64,000 nucleotides of DNA from Tritrichomonas musculus. Taxonomy: Eukaryota > Parabasalia > Tritrichomonadida > Tritrichomonadidae. A program made the translations under genes and the position numbers. Shown one piece after another: positions 49,310 through 61,223 of the stretch (position 1 is its first letter; each line of letters begins with the position of its first letter). Below the pieces are notes generated by a model. That model was not told where the DNA came from. It did no database searches and worked only from the letters and a program-made list of their open reading frames with translations. The stretch lies in NCBI GenBank assembly GCA_039105265.1, contig JAPFFF010000060.1, forward strand, positions 682,001-746,000. Reading direction: 5' to 3'.

Positions 49310-52300
49310 TCAAAGAAGATCAAACCCAAATCCTTCATAAAAAACTTCGTTAATTGTTGGAATTTTTCTGTCATTTTCTTTTTTGATTAAGTTAATTTCA
49401 TTAATTCTTTCAGAAGGGAAATAATATTGAAAAATATTGTATATGAAATCGATTTTTCTATAATACTCATATCTTTGTTCAAAGCGACTTTTATCATTTA
49501 AAGAAAAGTTCTTAATTGTTTGAACAATATAATATGATAATTTATTATTTACATCAAGTTTTTCATTAACTATTTCATTGAGAATTTGCAAATCAAAATT
49601 GCATTTTTTAACAAATGCTAAACACAGCAATTCAAATGATTGAACAAAGCCATGTTCATACGACTTAATTAGCAAATCAATTGATACATCGACACTATCA
49701 TTACATACATTTTCATAAAAATAAAGATGTGCCAAATTATACATTGCAACATTATCATTTTGTTGAATTGCTTCTTTAAAGTATTCAATAGCCAATCCAA
49801 AATTTTTAGCGATTTCATTTTGAAAACCATTTTTGAACAAAATTCCTAAATTGTTTTTTGCGTATTGGTTTTTAAATGATGATGCTTCTTTATAATGATG
49901 AATGGCTTTTCGAATATCTCTTTTCAAATATCTTCCTTCATGATAAATATAGCCAAGAGAAAAATGAGCAGGAAGTGAATGCATCTTTGATGAAAGAGAT
50001 AACAAATACACCGCTTTTTTAACATCTTTTTTAATATTTTTTCCATGATAATAAATCATACCAAGGGAATATTGTGCTATTGAATTGCCTTGATTTGATG
50101 AAAGTGTCAAATAATGAATACTTTTATTAATATCATATTCAACAATTTTTCCTTCATAATAAAATAATCCAAGAAATAATTGTGCACAAGAATTTTGTTC
50201 ATTTGCAGAAAGATTAAAATAATAAAGAGCTTTGTTGATATTTTGTGCAACAAATTTTCCTTCAAAATAAATTATACCAAGTCGAAATTGTGCATCTGAA
50301 TTATTTAATTTTGCTGCCATTGAATAATATTGCAATGCTTTATTAATGTTTTGTGTGACATATTTTCCTTCATAATATATTTTTGCAAGCAAAAATAGAG
50401 CTGCACTTTCATTTTGATTTGCTGCAAGTTCATAATAATAAATTGCTTTATTAATATCACGTGTAACTACAATGCCAGTATGAAATGTGTATCCAAGAAA
50501 TAATTGTGCCTTTGAATTATTTTGATTTGCTGCCAGTGTGAAATAGTAAATTGCTTTTTTTATATCTTGCCTAACAAATTTTCCTTCTTTATAAATTTCC
50601 CCAAGAGTAATTTGGGCATTGATATGGTTTTGGTTAACAGCAAGTTCAAAATAGTGAATCGCTTTATTAATATCAGATTTTATATATTTGTTATTATAAT
50701 AAATTAATCCCAATCTATACTGTGCTGATGAATTATTTTGATTTGCAGCCAGCTCAAAAAAGTAAATTGCTTTGTTAATATCTTGTGTAACATATTTTCC
50801 TTTTTCATAAAAAACTCCAAGTTTAAATTGCGAATAAGAATAATTCTGATTAGCTGCTAGTGAAAAATAACGAATGGATTTATTGATATCATATACACTA
50901 TTATTTTTATTGCAATAAATTTCCCCTAAAGCATGTTGTGCATGTGGTTCATTTTGATTTGCAGCTAGTGTATAATAATAAATAGCTTTGCTAAAGTCAT
51001 GCGAGATAAAATCTTTATCTTCATAAATTATTCCAAGTAATAATTGCGCATTTACTATATTGTTATTGGCAGCCAAAGTAAAATGATAAATGGCTTTATT
51101 AATATCTTTTGTAGCATATATTCCATCATAATAAATCGATCCTAGATTAAAATGAGCTTCATAATGATTGTTATTGGCTGCTAATGTCAAATAATGAATA
51201 GCTTTGCCGATATCACGTTGAATTGGTTTGTTTAAACAATATAAATGCCCAAGAGCAAATTGTGCTTTTGAATTATTTTGATCAGCAGCAAGTGTTAAAT
51301 AATGAATTCCTTTATTAATATCCTTTTTTGCATATTTTCCTTGGATATAAAATGCTCCAAGGTAACATTGAGCTTCAATATTATTATTATCAGCTGAAAG
51401 AGTGTAATATTTAATTGCTTTATTAATATCATGCTCAATAAATTCACCTTTTTCATAAAATGAACCAAGAAGACACTGTGCTTTAGCTTCGTTGTTATTA
51501 GCAGCAAGTATTAAATAACAAATAGCTTTATTTATATCTCTTTCAACAAATTGTCCATCTTCATAAATTAAATAGAGATTGTATTGTGAACTTGCATGAT
51601 TATTATTAGCTGCCAAAGTAAAATAATGAATAGCTTTATTAATATCTCTTTCAACGAATTGACCTAAATAATAAATTATACCAAGATTAAATTGTGAAAT
51701 TGTATTATTTTGATCAGCTGCAAGTGAAAAATAATGAATAGCTTTATTTATATCTCTTTCAACATATTTTCCTTCATAATAAAATGAGGCAAGATTAAAT
51801 TGGGACATTGTATCATTTTGATCAGCTGCAAGTGTATAATAATGAATAGCCTTTTTAATATCAATTTCAACATTTATTCCAAAATCATAAATATTACCAA
51901 GAAGGCATTGTGCTTCTGAATTTTGTTGATCTGCAGCAAGAGTTAAATAATGAATGGCTTTTTTCATATCTTGTGGAACATATTCTCCATCGAAGAACAA
52001 TTTACCAAGATAATATTGAGCATTTGTATCATTTTGATTAGCCAAGAGAGTATAAAAACAAATTGCCTTATTAATATCTTGTGATATTTCAAGTTTTTCA
52101 CTACAAATAACATTTTGGCAAGCATTTTTATTATTTGAATAATATATATCTTGGTGGAATCTTTCCAGAAAACAGCTCCATTCATATAAAATGATGCAAG
52201 AAGATTTAACACCTTTTCATTTTGATATTCAGCAATTAAAAACAGATAAAAAGTTGAAATATCAGAATCGTAATGAATATCAGATTTAATTTCATTAACA

Positions 52301-53637
52301 TTCATAATTAGTGAAAGAAAGTCAATATAAATTGCATCAATGAATTGAAATATATTTGGTCGATCACTTTCTTTCAAACATGAGCATTTATCCAGTAAAA
52401 TTTGATATTTAAATGGCTTATTTAAATCTTTTTGAGAGGCAATAAAAGATATTACTTTTCCAAGTGAATAAATATCAGATTTATCACTATATGATTTTCC
52501 ATTTAAAATCTCAGGTGCAAAATATTCATGGTTCAAATTACTAGTTATTACTTGTATATTTAATAAAGACGAATTCTTTATCATTCTATCAAAATCAATT
52601 AAAAAAGCAGAATAATTTTCATCAATAATAATATTATTTGGTTTTAAATCTCTATAAATATAATCATTACAATGTAGATAATAGATAACAATTATTAATT
52701 CAAATATTATTTTCATTTTGTCTTTTATTTGAAGCTCATCAAAATTGATTTTATCCAATGTTTTTCCTTCCAAATATTCAATTAATAAACATTGATGTGA
52801 AAAATATTCAGTTGTTCCAAAATATCTCGGAAGAAGAGGATGCTTAATGTGAAGATAATTATCATGTTCTCTTTTAAATAATTTTTCAACTTCTTCGTTT
52901 TTTAAAAACATTTTTAACAAGCAAATTTGTTCTTTCTCAATTAAATAAACAATGTAAAGTGATGATAAACCTCCTTTGCTAAAAAGTTGAAGTTCAATAA
53001 ATTCATCATTTGAAATATGATTGTTCTTTATTTCATGTGTTAAATATTCATTGTAATGCAGAATTCTGTCATTTTTGGAGTTTAAATAGCCAATTTTTAT
53101 GAAAAAGCCAGAAATGCATTTTTGAATGATTTTCCATAAAGATTTAAGAATTTCTTTTTTTTCTGGAAGAGTTTCGGAAAAATCTTGTTCACATTTGGAT
53201 AAAAATGATGGGATTTCTTTTGTAATCAATATATTATTATTTTCACTAAATTGAAAATTAATTATTTTGTTTTTGGATTCTTTAATTTGTTTTATTTTTG
53301 TTTTGGTAATATCTGAAAGAGGATAAATCACTGATTTTTCATTTAATGAAAAAAATGATGAAAGAAGTGAAATTTCAGAGGATGGAATTAATATTACAAT
53401 ATAATCAAAACAAATTACAAAAAAGTCTGTTAAATTGGAGTTCACTGAAGAATTAATATATTCGTCAATAACAATAATCCCGAAATTACTTTTTTTTTGA
53501 AAATTTTCTAAATTTTTAGGATTCTCTTTCGTGATCAAGTTAAACGTAACCTTTTGCATAATTTTGTTCAAATAAGGATTATAAAAATTAAATGGATTTT
53601 CTTTTAAAAGATTTTCAAACTCTTGAAAAAGATTCAT
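49310..53637 (-). pseudogene. Protein kinase with Sel1-repeat tail, split by a frameshift
   Basis: Two overlapping frames form one gene of about 1,440 codons. First part from ATG 53637 (MNLFQEFENLLKENPF): shared N-terminal domain; kinase with LFSKGGLSSLYIVYLIEK (glycine loop), CLLKMF (beta-3 Lys), IYRDLKPNNIII (~327), LIDFDRM and YFAPEIL. Second part, ending at 49310, has roughly 22-24 Sel1 repeats and the family end FYEGFGFDLL. The frame changes near 52,150, where both frames are readable around TATATATTATTC. One single-base shift in an otherwise clean gene suggests either recent loss or a base-calling error at a short AT repeat. The start at 53637 fits the start of its paralogues. Confidence 0.85.
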
Positions 53638-53729
53638 TTTATATAGAGTCATCATGACCATTTATTCACACAATTTATTCAAAAAAAAAAAAATTGAATG
53701 ATTTATTTTTGCAAAAAAAATATATTTAT

Positions 53730-55488
53730 TGTAAGTTTCCAAGTATTTTCTCGCTTTTATCAATAGTGGTATATAGAAATGGTGATTCCGGTACTTCGTA
53801 CCTAAATCCCCATTCCAGTAGTGTTTGACAACATGACATTTTCAATGAAACACTTTCTACGTTGGTTTTCCAAAATGTTTTATTTTTCATGTCAAATGAC
53901 AAGTAAGTGAAGTGTTTCATTGAAATCAAACCGATAAAAATAAACTTACCCGTTATTTCAATTGATTTTCAACATTCATCGTTTTGTTTCAAAAATATCA
54001 TCAGAAACTCGCTCAGAATTCAATGTGTAGAAATAACCGCCATTAACCGTGACAAAATTTTTCTTCAAATTCAAAAAATTTCACATTCATCACGGATTTT
54101 GAATGTTCCATCGATCAATGTTGATCTTCAGTATCCATACATGATTACCATAACACAATTCATACAAATCATCTACAAAAACGAGCCAAAATTACCGAAA
54201 AAGTTCAAAATTCCATTCAATGTCAATTGTGACTTTGTTCATTTCAAAGTTGACATTTCTGACTATCACAAAATTGATATGAATTTTCAGAAGTGTTTCA
54301 AAATTGAGAGTTTCATTGAAAAAAATTCAATACAATTGAATACATACAATGATTTGTGTGCTTCAATATTCGTTCCAAAAGGAACCTGCAGCACTTTTGA
54401 CCGAAATCAAAAACGATACCGAATTTTGATGAAAGCATCGAAAGGCCAAGTTGATATTGTTAATTTAAAGGTTTACAAAATATATGCCAAATCTTATGAT
54501 TTTTATATGTCACCAATGTTTGTTTACATGCCGTATTTTCGTGTGAGCATTATAAAATGTCCCAATTTCAGGAAGTTCAAAGATTATCCTCCAACTTTAG
54601 TTCACTTCATTTTCAACTTCAAAAACTTTAGAATAATTATTTTGAAGGATGAGCTAACTGCCAAAATTGAACAGCAAATGATGCTAAAGCATCTGCCATT
54701 AGTGAGATGCAACTTCGTCTTCAGAAATTTTTCTCAATTTTGAAAAATAATCAAGTCAAATCAATCAATGAAGAAGAAGATGACAAAGCATTCAAAGAAA
54801 TTCGGTTCAAATTGTTTCGAGAAGCTTTAAGAAAGATTCATGATCATGAAGAAGACAACAACAATGGAAAATTTGCAACTTTTGTGATGAAAAGCGTTAT
54901 TTTTGACATTGACGGTTTTCATTTCAAATCGAAGAAATCAATCATTGTAAATTTGACCCAAAATGACAAATACAAAAGTTTGAAGTTAACTGAAGATCAA
55001 ATTGGCAATATTAATAAACACACAATTCTCACAATATGAGATCTGCAAAATGAAAGTTATTTATTACGGCATTGAATTTCATTTTCTTGACAAAAAACCG
55101 ATCTCTCATCGAGACTATTTTTTGAATGAATTGACCTTAGATGGTGAAAAAATTGGTGATACCAATTTTATCGACTGAACCGTTGTTAATTTACGATAAA
55201 TTGAATTTTACATTTGACAAGTTCACATTCGATTTTATTCCACAATTTGTTTCTTATTACAACGACTCAATGATCATTATTTCGAGGATTTTTTGCAAAC
55301 TTGTTCCTTATCCAAAAATAGCGTTATTTGACAATTTGAGAATGAGGAATGTTATTTATGGAACTATGAAATTTAATAAATCAAAATTGAATATAATGCC
55401 AAAACCGAAAAATTCAATAACAACGATAACTTTTCTGTCTCTTGCTTTGAATTTTGTGAATCCGCAAAATCATGTTTTTTTCTTTTGA
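53730..55488 (+). pseudogene. Decayed large gene, possibly a bridge-like lipid-transfer protein (SABRE/Hobbit/FMP27 type)
   Basis: Three plus-strand frames follow each other: 53907-54743 (278 codons; SIDFQHSSFCFKNI, VHFKVDISDYHKIDM, FVPKGTCSTFDRNQKRYRIL), 54707-55039 (EMQLRLQKFFSILKN; SVIFDIDGFHFKSKKSIIV) and 55141-55488 (LSTEPLLIYDKLNFTFDKF; KIALFDNLRMRNVIYGTMKF). The last part resembles the GFWDK box of FMP27/SABRE/BLTP2 proteins, and the alternating beta strands and helical LRLQKF segments also fit. At least two frame changes and an in-frame stop separate the pieces; no ATG-led complete gene is present. The family call is tentative. It could be a 3' fragment, as these proteins are usually over 2,000 aa. 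Confidence 0.4.
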
Positions 55489-55862
55489 AAGATTTTTAGT
55501 CAAACTCAAAAATAAAGAGCTTTTCATGAGCTTTCCTTCTTTAAATCATGGATGCCAAAATGAAAATAATTAATAAAAGTTTTGAGGAAAAAAATGAGAT
55601 TGTTTCAACACCATTTGTTGAAGTTGCTTTTTTGATGATTTTTTGTTGATTTATGTATAAATCTGGCTGAAATAAGGAGACTTTAAATTAAGGAATCTAT
55701 TCGACCAATTAAAAAGTGCCAATTATTTGATAGTAAATCAATAGAAAATCATTATAACAATAGGTAAATTAATTCAAAAAGTTGTTTTTATTGAAAAAAG
55801 AGATATTTCAAAGATTAAATGTCACTTTGAAAATTGAAAAAGAAAATTTCTATAGAATATTA
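55489..55862. other. Intergenic region with ATTCAAAAAGTTG motif
   Basis: AT-rich leader of the next gene. ATTCAAAAAGTTG near 55773 also occurs about 20 bp before the start of the kinase-Sel1 gene at 43398, so it may be a core promoter or leader element; this is inference from two sites. Confidence 0.35.
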
Positions 55863-58800
55863 ATGATAGACGATTTTTATAGTTTTGTTGACCTTTTTAA
55901 AGAAAAAAAGATCATACTCGATAACAATGAATTAAATAAAATATTTCAAAGCTATTCTTTCGTTTATATATCTGATTTTTCAGATTTAGACAAAAACGAT
56001 TTTATTTTCGAAAATATTAAAAAGTCCAATTATATAATAATTGAAAGTAAAGATCAAGAACAAACTAATGACAAAAGTAATTCTCTATTTTTTATTGGAT
56101 TTAACGAAACAGTTATAATAATCAAACAATTCTCATTAAAAATCCTCGAAAACTTATTTTCTACAAATCCGATGCTAAAATTTTGCTTTTTATCTGACTC
56201 ACAAAAAAATTTTACGCTAAAAATCGAAGATGAAAAAATTGATATGGATAAATTTTTACGATTCCAAATAAATAATTTTAATTCTAATATGATATTTAAG
56301 CGACCTCTTAAAAACAATATTTTGGGTTCAATTTGTTCATGCATATCAGGATTTTTAATCAAACAGAGCTATTTAAAATCAAGTTCAGTTAAAAGATTTG
56401 AAAACTTTTTTTCTAATTTTAATAACGATGAAAACAATCCAACAATCAAAAATTTTAAGGAAGAAGAATATGTTACTTTGGGTAGTCTAGGACAGGGCAC
56501 ATATTTCAAGACTGTTTTAATTTTTCATATTGAAAGACAAGAACTTTTTGTGCTTAAGGAAAAGCACATAAATGATGAAGATGAAATATCGAAATTATTA
56601 AAAAGAGAAATATCCAATTATGCCAAGATCAATCATCCACTTCTACCTCAATCATATGGTCTATTTAATGGTCAATTAGTAATTGAATACATATATGGTC
56701 ATACATTAGATAAGATCAAACAAATTAGCTTAGATGAAAACGACAAAATGTCAATTATTTTACAAATAATGGTAACTGTTAAGTATCTTCATAATAAAGG
56801 CTTCGTTTTACGTGATTTAAAACCTAACAATGTTATAATTGACGAACAAAAAAATGCTGTCATTATTGATTTCGATAGAATGGTTGAATTATCATTGATT
56901 CAAAATTTTGAAAATGTTACTACTAATTTTTCACATGTTTTCGTTGCACCAGAAATAAATGAGGGCGAAATTTCAGATAAAAATGATATTTATTCAATAG
57001 GACAAATCATATACTTCATTTTGCTTGAAAAAGCTCCAAGCGAAAATGAAATGAAAAATGTTGACAATTTACAAGATTATCCAATAATTCAAAACATTTA
57101 TCAAAAATGCATTGATAAGATACCAAGTAACAGACCTTCAATTTCAGAGCTACTTTTGGATTTTTATTCAAAACTTCAATCAAAAGTGTCAAAATTATTT
57201 TCAGATGAAAAAATTGCACGTTTTCTTCACAATGAAATTGGTGACACAAGTATGAATAACAATGATGATGAAAACTCTTTTGCTATATTTGATGGAATGA
57301 ATAACATATTTGCAAATATATTAGGCAACTCACTTAATATATTGAATGGAATGTATGGAATACCAGAAAAAAATATATCCGAAAATAATAATAAAGGCTC
57401 TGCATCTGGCAACAGTACAAATAGACTTAACGGATTATTTAATCAAATGTTTAATCTTCTCGATAACATTAATGAAAAAAATAACAAAAATGATGATATC
57501 AGCGCGGATGACCAAAACAATAAAGTTAGAGTCAAAGAAACAATTAATACTTTCCGCAATTTTTTTAATAATAACAATAACGATAATAATAATGACAATA
57601 ATAACAATGATAACAATAATAACCATAATGACAATGATAACAATAATAACCATAATGACAATGATAACAATAATAACAATGATAACAATAATAACAATGA
57701 TAACAATGATAACAATAATGACAGTGATAACAATAATGACAGTGATAACAATAATGACAGTGATAACAATAATATCAATGATAACAATAATAACAATGAT
57801 AACAATGATAACAATGATAACAATGATAACAATAATGACAGTGATAACAATAATAATGAAAATGATGACAATGATAATAATAATGACAATAATAACCAAA
57901 ATAACAATGATTCTTTTGCCGATATCAGTCCCAATAATTTATTTGGTGGAATGCTTGGAAGCGTATTTAATATTTTACACAGTTTTTCACCTCAGAATGT
58001 CAGTGAAGTTAGCAATAGCCATAATAGTGATGATTTAAAAGGCATCAAAACGAGTGCTATCAATATTTTAAAAAGTACTAAAACTATGTTGGAATCACAA
58101 CGAGAATCTCTTAAACATGAAATAGAATTGTTAGAAAAAAAAAAATCTGTTATTATCAATAACAAAGATAAACCAGAAGAAGATAATGACAATCAAACCA
58201 ACGTAACTGAAATTAATAAAACTAATAATAATTCAACAACCAATGATAATTCAAATAATTTTAATAATTATAACGATAATATGAAAACATCTTTACAAGT
58301 TTTTATTGATTCTGTTAAAATGATGAATGAAAATTCCAATGAGAGAAATAACAACGATAACTCGAATAGTAACAATAATTCTAGTAATGATGGTTCTTTG
58401 TTTTTAAATCTTTTTAAGAAATCATTGAATATTTTTTGTAACACAAGTCCAAATGATTTATTCAACAGTATGCAATCTACTGGTTCTTTATTTACGCCAA
58501 TAAACCAAGCTATCGCAAAAGGATTCCAAGATTCAGATAATCCAGTAGCCCTGCATGGATTGGGAGAAGTTTATGAAGATGGTGAAGGCGTTCCTGTTGA
58601 TATCAACAAAGCCATTGAATTCTATAAACGTGCAGGAGAAAAAAATTATCCAGAATCATATTTCAATCTTGCCCTTATTTATGAAAATGGCAAGCATGTT
58701 CCTGCTGATATCAACATGGCTATTCATTATTACACTCTTGCAGCAAATCAAAATCATTTGGATTCAATATTAAATCTTGGTAATATTTATTCAGAAAAGC

Positions 58801-61223
58801 TCATTGATATTCCTAAAGCTATTCATTATTATGAAATTGCTGCAAATCAAAATCATTTGGATTCAATGTTTAATCTTGGCTTGCTTTATTCAGAAGGAGA
58901 ACTTGTTGATCTTGATATAAATAAAGCCATTTATTATTTTAAAAATGCTGCAGAAAAAGGACACTCAAACTCTGCATTTATGCTTGGCAGAATTTATGAT
59001 AAAGGCGATAAAACTGCTCGTGACATGGATGAAGCAATTCATTTCTTTCAAATTGCAGCAGATCATGATCATCCGACAGCCCTATTCAGACTTGGCCTTA
59101 TATATGATAATGGTGAATATTATAAGCGCGATATTAATAAAGCTATTTATTATTATCAACTTTCAGCATCAAGAGAATCACAAGCAGCATTTAATCTTGG
59201 AATTATTTATTTATATGACAAAGAATTTCCTAAAGATATTAAAAAAGCGATACATTATTTTGAAATTGCTGCAAATTTAAACAATGCTAGAGCTTTATAT
59301 AATCTTGGTGAAATCTATTCAAATGGGAAATACATAACAGCTGATATTAACAAGTCTATTAATTATTTGACACGTGGAATACAATTATCTGATGCTAGTT
59401 GTCAATTTTTATTAGGATTAATTTATGATGAAGGGAAATTTATCCAACGAGATGTTAATAAAGCAATTTATTATTATACACTTGCAGCAAATCAAAATAA
59501 TTCCGCTGCTCAATATAATCTAGCTCTTATTTACCAAGATAATGGTACAAGCAATTATGACATGAAGAAAGCATTTTCATATTTTGCTCTTGCAGCAGCC
59601 CAAAATCACAGTAAGGCTCAATATTGTCTTGGAGAATTATACGAAATAGGAATTCATGTACAAAGAGATATTAACAAGGCAATCCATTATTATTTACTTT
59701 CAGCAAATCAAAATAATTCGAGTGCTCAATTTCGACTTGGTTTGATTTATACAGATAGTGTTCTTGTTCCAAAAGATCCTAGTAAAGCAAACTATTATTT
59801 CAAACTTGCTGCATCTCATGCTGATAGTATAGAATCAAATTATGTTCTAGGATTATTATACTATGAAGGAATTTCTTTTACTCGTGATATTAAAAAAGCT
59901 TTGAATTACTTTACTATTGCTGCAAATCAAGGCCACGCATATTCACAATATATAATTGGCTTTATTTACTATGAAGGAAAATATGTTGTCAAAGACATTA
60001 AAAAAGCAGTCTTTTATTTTACTTTAGCTGCTAATAGTAATCATTCAGATGCCCAATTTTTTTTAGGAGTCTTTTATTCCATTGGACAAGATGCTTCTGC
60101 TTTCAACTCTGAAAAAAATTCACGCAAAGTAAAAAGAATATTAAATATTGATAATAGTGATGATAATGATGATAATGATGAAGAAATTCTAGATGTTAAG
60201 AAAGCCATTGATTTTCTTTCTTCTCATGCAAATAAAGAGAATAAAGAGAATGATGAGGAATATGATTCAACAAAAGTAGATCAACTTTTATCTCAAAGTG
60301 AAAAAAAGAAAAAATATGGAAAAAATAATGATGATCCCAAACCTAAAAAAGATATTAAAAAAGACAAAGTTACTGATAGACCAAATAATAAAAAATCAAA
60401 AAATGTCAATCCGATAAATGCAGAAAGAGCAATTCATTTTTTAACACGTTCAGCAATCCAAGGAAATAGAAATGCACAATTTTTATTAGGCATTTATTAC
60501 TTATATGGTCATTTCTTACCACAAAACTTGAACAAGTCTATTTTCTATTTCACATTGTCAGCACGAAATAGAAACATTTACGCATTTTACGAGCTTGGAT
60601 GCATATATCACTTTGGAATTGGTGTACATAAAGACATTAATAAAGCGATTTTAAACTATCAAGAATCATCATCATTCAATATGGCATTTGCAAAGAACAA
60701 CCTTGGAATTATCCATAAAAATGGATTTGGTGATGAGATTCCTAAGAACATTGCCAATGCAATTGTTTATTTCCGTGAAGCAATCAACCAGAAAAATGAT
60801 ATGGTAGCAATGTACAATTTGGCTCATTGTTACTTGTATGATGATCCTTCTGATGAAAACATTAACAAAGCAATAAATTTATTGATTCGATCTCATAATC
60901 GAGGATTTTACATATCTTCTATTTTATTAAGTTTTATTCTGATTAAAAGATCTGGATTCAATATAGAAAACATTATTAATGAAATTAACAAATATAAAAT
61001 TAAAGGAAAAATCTTCGTTCTTATGCTAATTAAAAAATTTAAATTGGACAATGAATTGGAGTTCAACGAATATTATCAGAAATTTAAAAGTATTGATTTT
61101 TCTTATGATTTTATGTTAAAAATTGTTGAATCTTCATCCTATTTGACACCAAAGAAAAATAAAGATACTAAAATACCGAAAAATATTACAGACTTATTTT
61201 ATGAAGGATTTGGTATAATTTAA
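55863..61223 (+). CDS. Protein kinase with Asn/Asp-rich linker and Sel1-repeat tail, 1,786 aa
   Basis: The largest kinase-Sel1 paralogue here. Shared N-terminal domain (ELNKIFQSYSFVYISDF). Kinase about 200-445: LGQGTYFKTVLIFH, FVLKEKH (beta-3 Lys), FVLRDLKPNNVII (~317, HRD to LRD), IIDFDRM, FVAPEI. Then a long low-complexity linker rich in Asn and Asp (57,570-57,900 is almost only N/D/S; a second Asn-rich patch lies at 58,200-58,390). Sel1 repeats start near residue 890 and continue to about 1,690, interrupted near 60,100-60,420 by a charged Lys/Asp/Glu insert. The end LFYEGFGII keeps the family motif. The frame is open upstream without an ATG; the ATG at 55863 (MIDDFYSF) fits the paralogues. 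Confidence 0.88.
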   Translation: MIDDFYSFVDLFKEKKIILDNNELNKIFQSYSFVYISDFSDLDKNDFIFENIKKSNYIIIESKDQEQTNDKSNSLFFIGFNETVIIIKQFSLKILENLFSTNPMLKFCFLSDSQKNFTLKIEDEKIDMDKFLRFQINNFNSNMIFKRPLKNNILGSICSCISGFLIKQSYLKSSSVKRFENFFSNFNNDENNPTIKNFKEEEYVTLGSLGQGTYFKTVLIFHIERQELFVLKEKHINDEDEISKLLKREISNYAKINHPLLPQSYGLFNGQLVIEYIYGHTLDKIKQISLDENDKMSIILQIMVTVKYLHNKGFVLRDLKPNNVIIDEQKNAVIIDFDRMVELSLIQNFENVTTNFSHVFVAPEINEGEISDKNDIYSIGQIIYFILLEKAPSENEMKNVDNLQDYPIIQNIYQKCIDKIPSNRPSISELLLDFYSKLQSKVSKLFSDEKIARFLHNEIGDTSMNNNDDENSFAIFDGMNNIFANILGNSLNILNGMYGIPEKNISENNNKGSASGNSTNRLNGLFNQMFNLLDNINEKNNKNDDISADDQNNKVRVKETINTFRNFFNNNNNDNNNDNNNNDNNNNHNDNDNNNNHNDNDNNNNNDNNNNNDNNDNNNDSDNNNDSDNNNDSDNNNINDNNNNNDNNDNNDNNDNNNDSDNNNNENDDNDNNNDNNNQNNNDSFADISPNNLFGGMLGSVFNILHSFSPQNVSEVSNSHNSDDLKGIKTSAINILKSTKTMLESQRESLKHEIELLEKKKSVIINNKDKPEEDNDNQTNVTEINKTNNNSTTNDNSNNFNNYNDNMKTSLQVFIDSVKMMNENSNERNNNDNSNSNNNSSNDGSLFLNLFKKSLNIFCNTSPNDLFNSMQSTGSLFTPINQAIAKGFQDSDNPVALHGLGEVYEDGEGVPVDINKAIEFYKRAGEKNYPESYFNLALIYENGKHVPADINMAIHYYTLAANQNHLDSILNLGNIYSEKLIDIPKAIHYYEIAANQNHLDSMFNLGLLYSEGELVDLDINKAIYYFKNAAEKGHSNSAFMLGRIYDKGDKTARDMDEAIHFFQIAADHDHPTALFRLGLIYDNGEYYKRDINKAIYYYQLSASRESQAAFNLGIIYLYDKEFPKDIKKAIHYFEIAANLNNARALYNLGEIYSNGKYITADINKSINYLTRGIQLSDASCQFLLGLIYDEGKFIQRDVNKAIYYYTLAANQNNSAAQYNLALIYQDNGTSNYDMKKAFSYFALAAAQNHSKAQYCLGELYEIGIHVQRDINKAIHYYLLSANQNNSSAQFRLGLIYTDSVLVPKDPSKANYYFKLAASHADSIESNYVLGLLYYEGISFTRDIKKALNYFTIAANQGHAYSQYIIGFIYYEGKYVVKDIKKAVFYFTLAANSNHSDAQFFLGVFYSIGQDASAFNSEKNSRKVKRILNIDNSDDNDDNDEEILDVKKAIDFLSSHANKENKENDEEYDSTKVDQLLSQSEKKKKYGKNNDDPKPKKDIKKDKVTDRPNNKKSKNVNPINAERAIHFLTRSAIQGNRNAQFLLGIYYLYGHFLPQNLNKSIFYFTLSARNRNIYAFYELGCIYHFGIGVHKDINKAILNYQESSSFNMAFAKNNLGIIHKNGFGDEIPKNIANAIVYFREAINQKNDMVAMYNLAHCYLYDDPSDENINKAINLLIRSHNRGFYISSILLSFILIKRSGFNIENIINEINKYKIKGKIFVLMLIKKFKLDNELEFNEYYQKFKSIDFSYDFMLKIVESSSYLTPKKNKDTKIPKNITDLFYEGFGII
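57567..57900 (+). repeat. Coding low-complexity tract of AAT/AAC/GAT codons
   Basis: Tandem units such as AATAACAATGATAAC and AATAATGACAGTGATAAC (9-18 bp) encode about 110 Asn/Asp/Ser/His residues inside the kinase-Sel1 protein. Other-frame ORFs over this tract are by-products. It is probably length-variable between strains. Confidence 0.9.

Noticed and set aside
57435-57934. Long minus-strand and other-frame ORFs of Ile/Val or Leu/Ser repeats
   Set aside because: By-products of the Asn/Asp codon tract of the real plus-strand gene.
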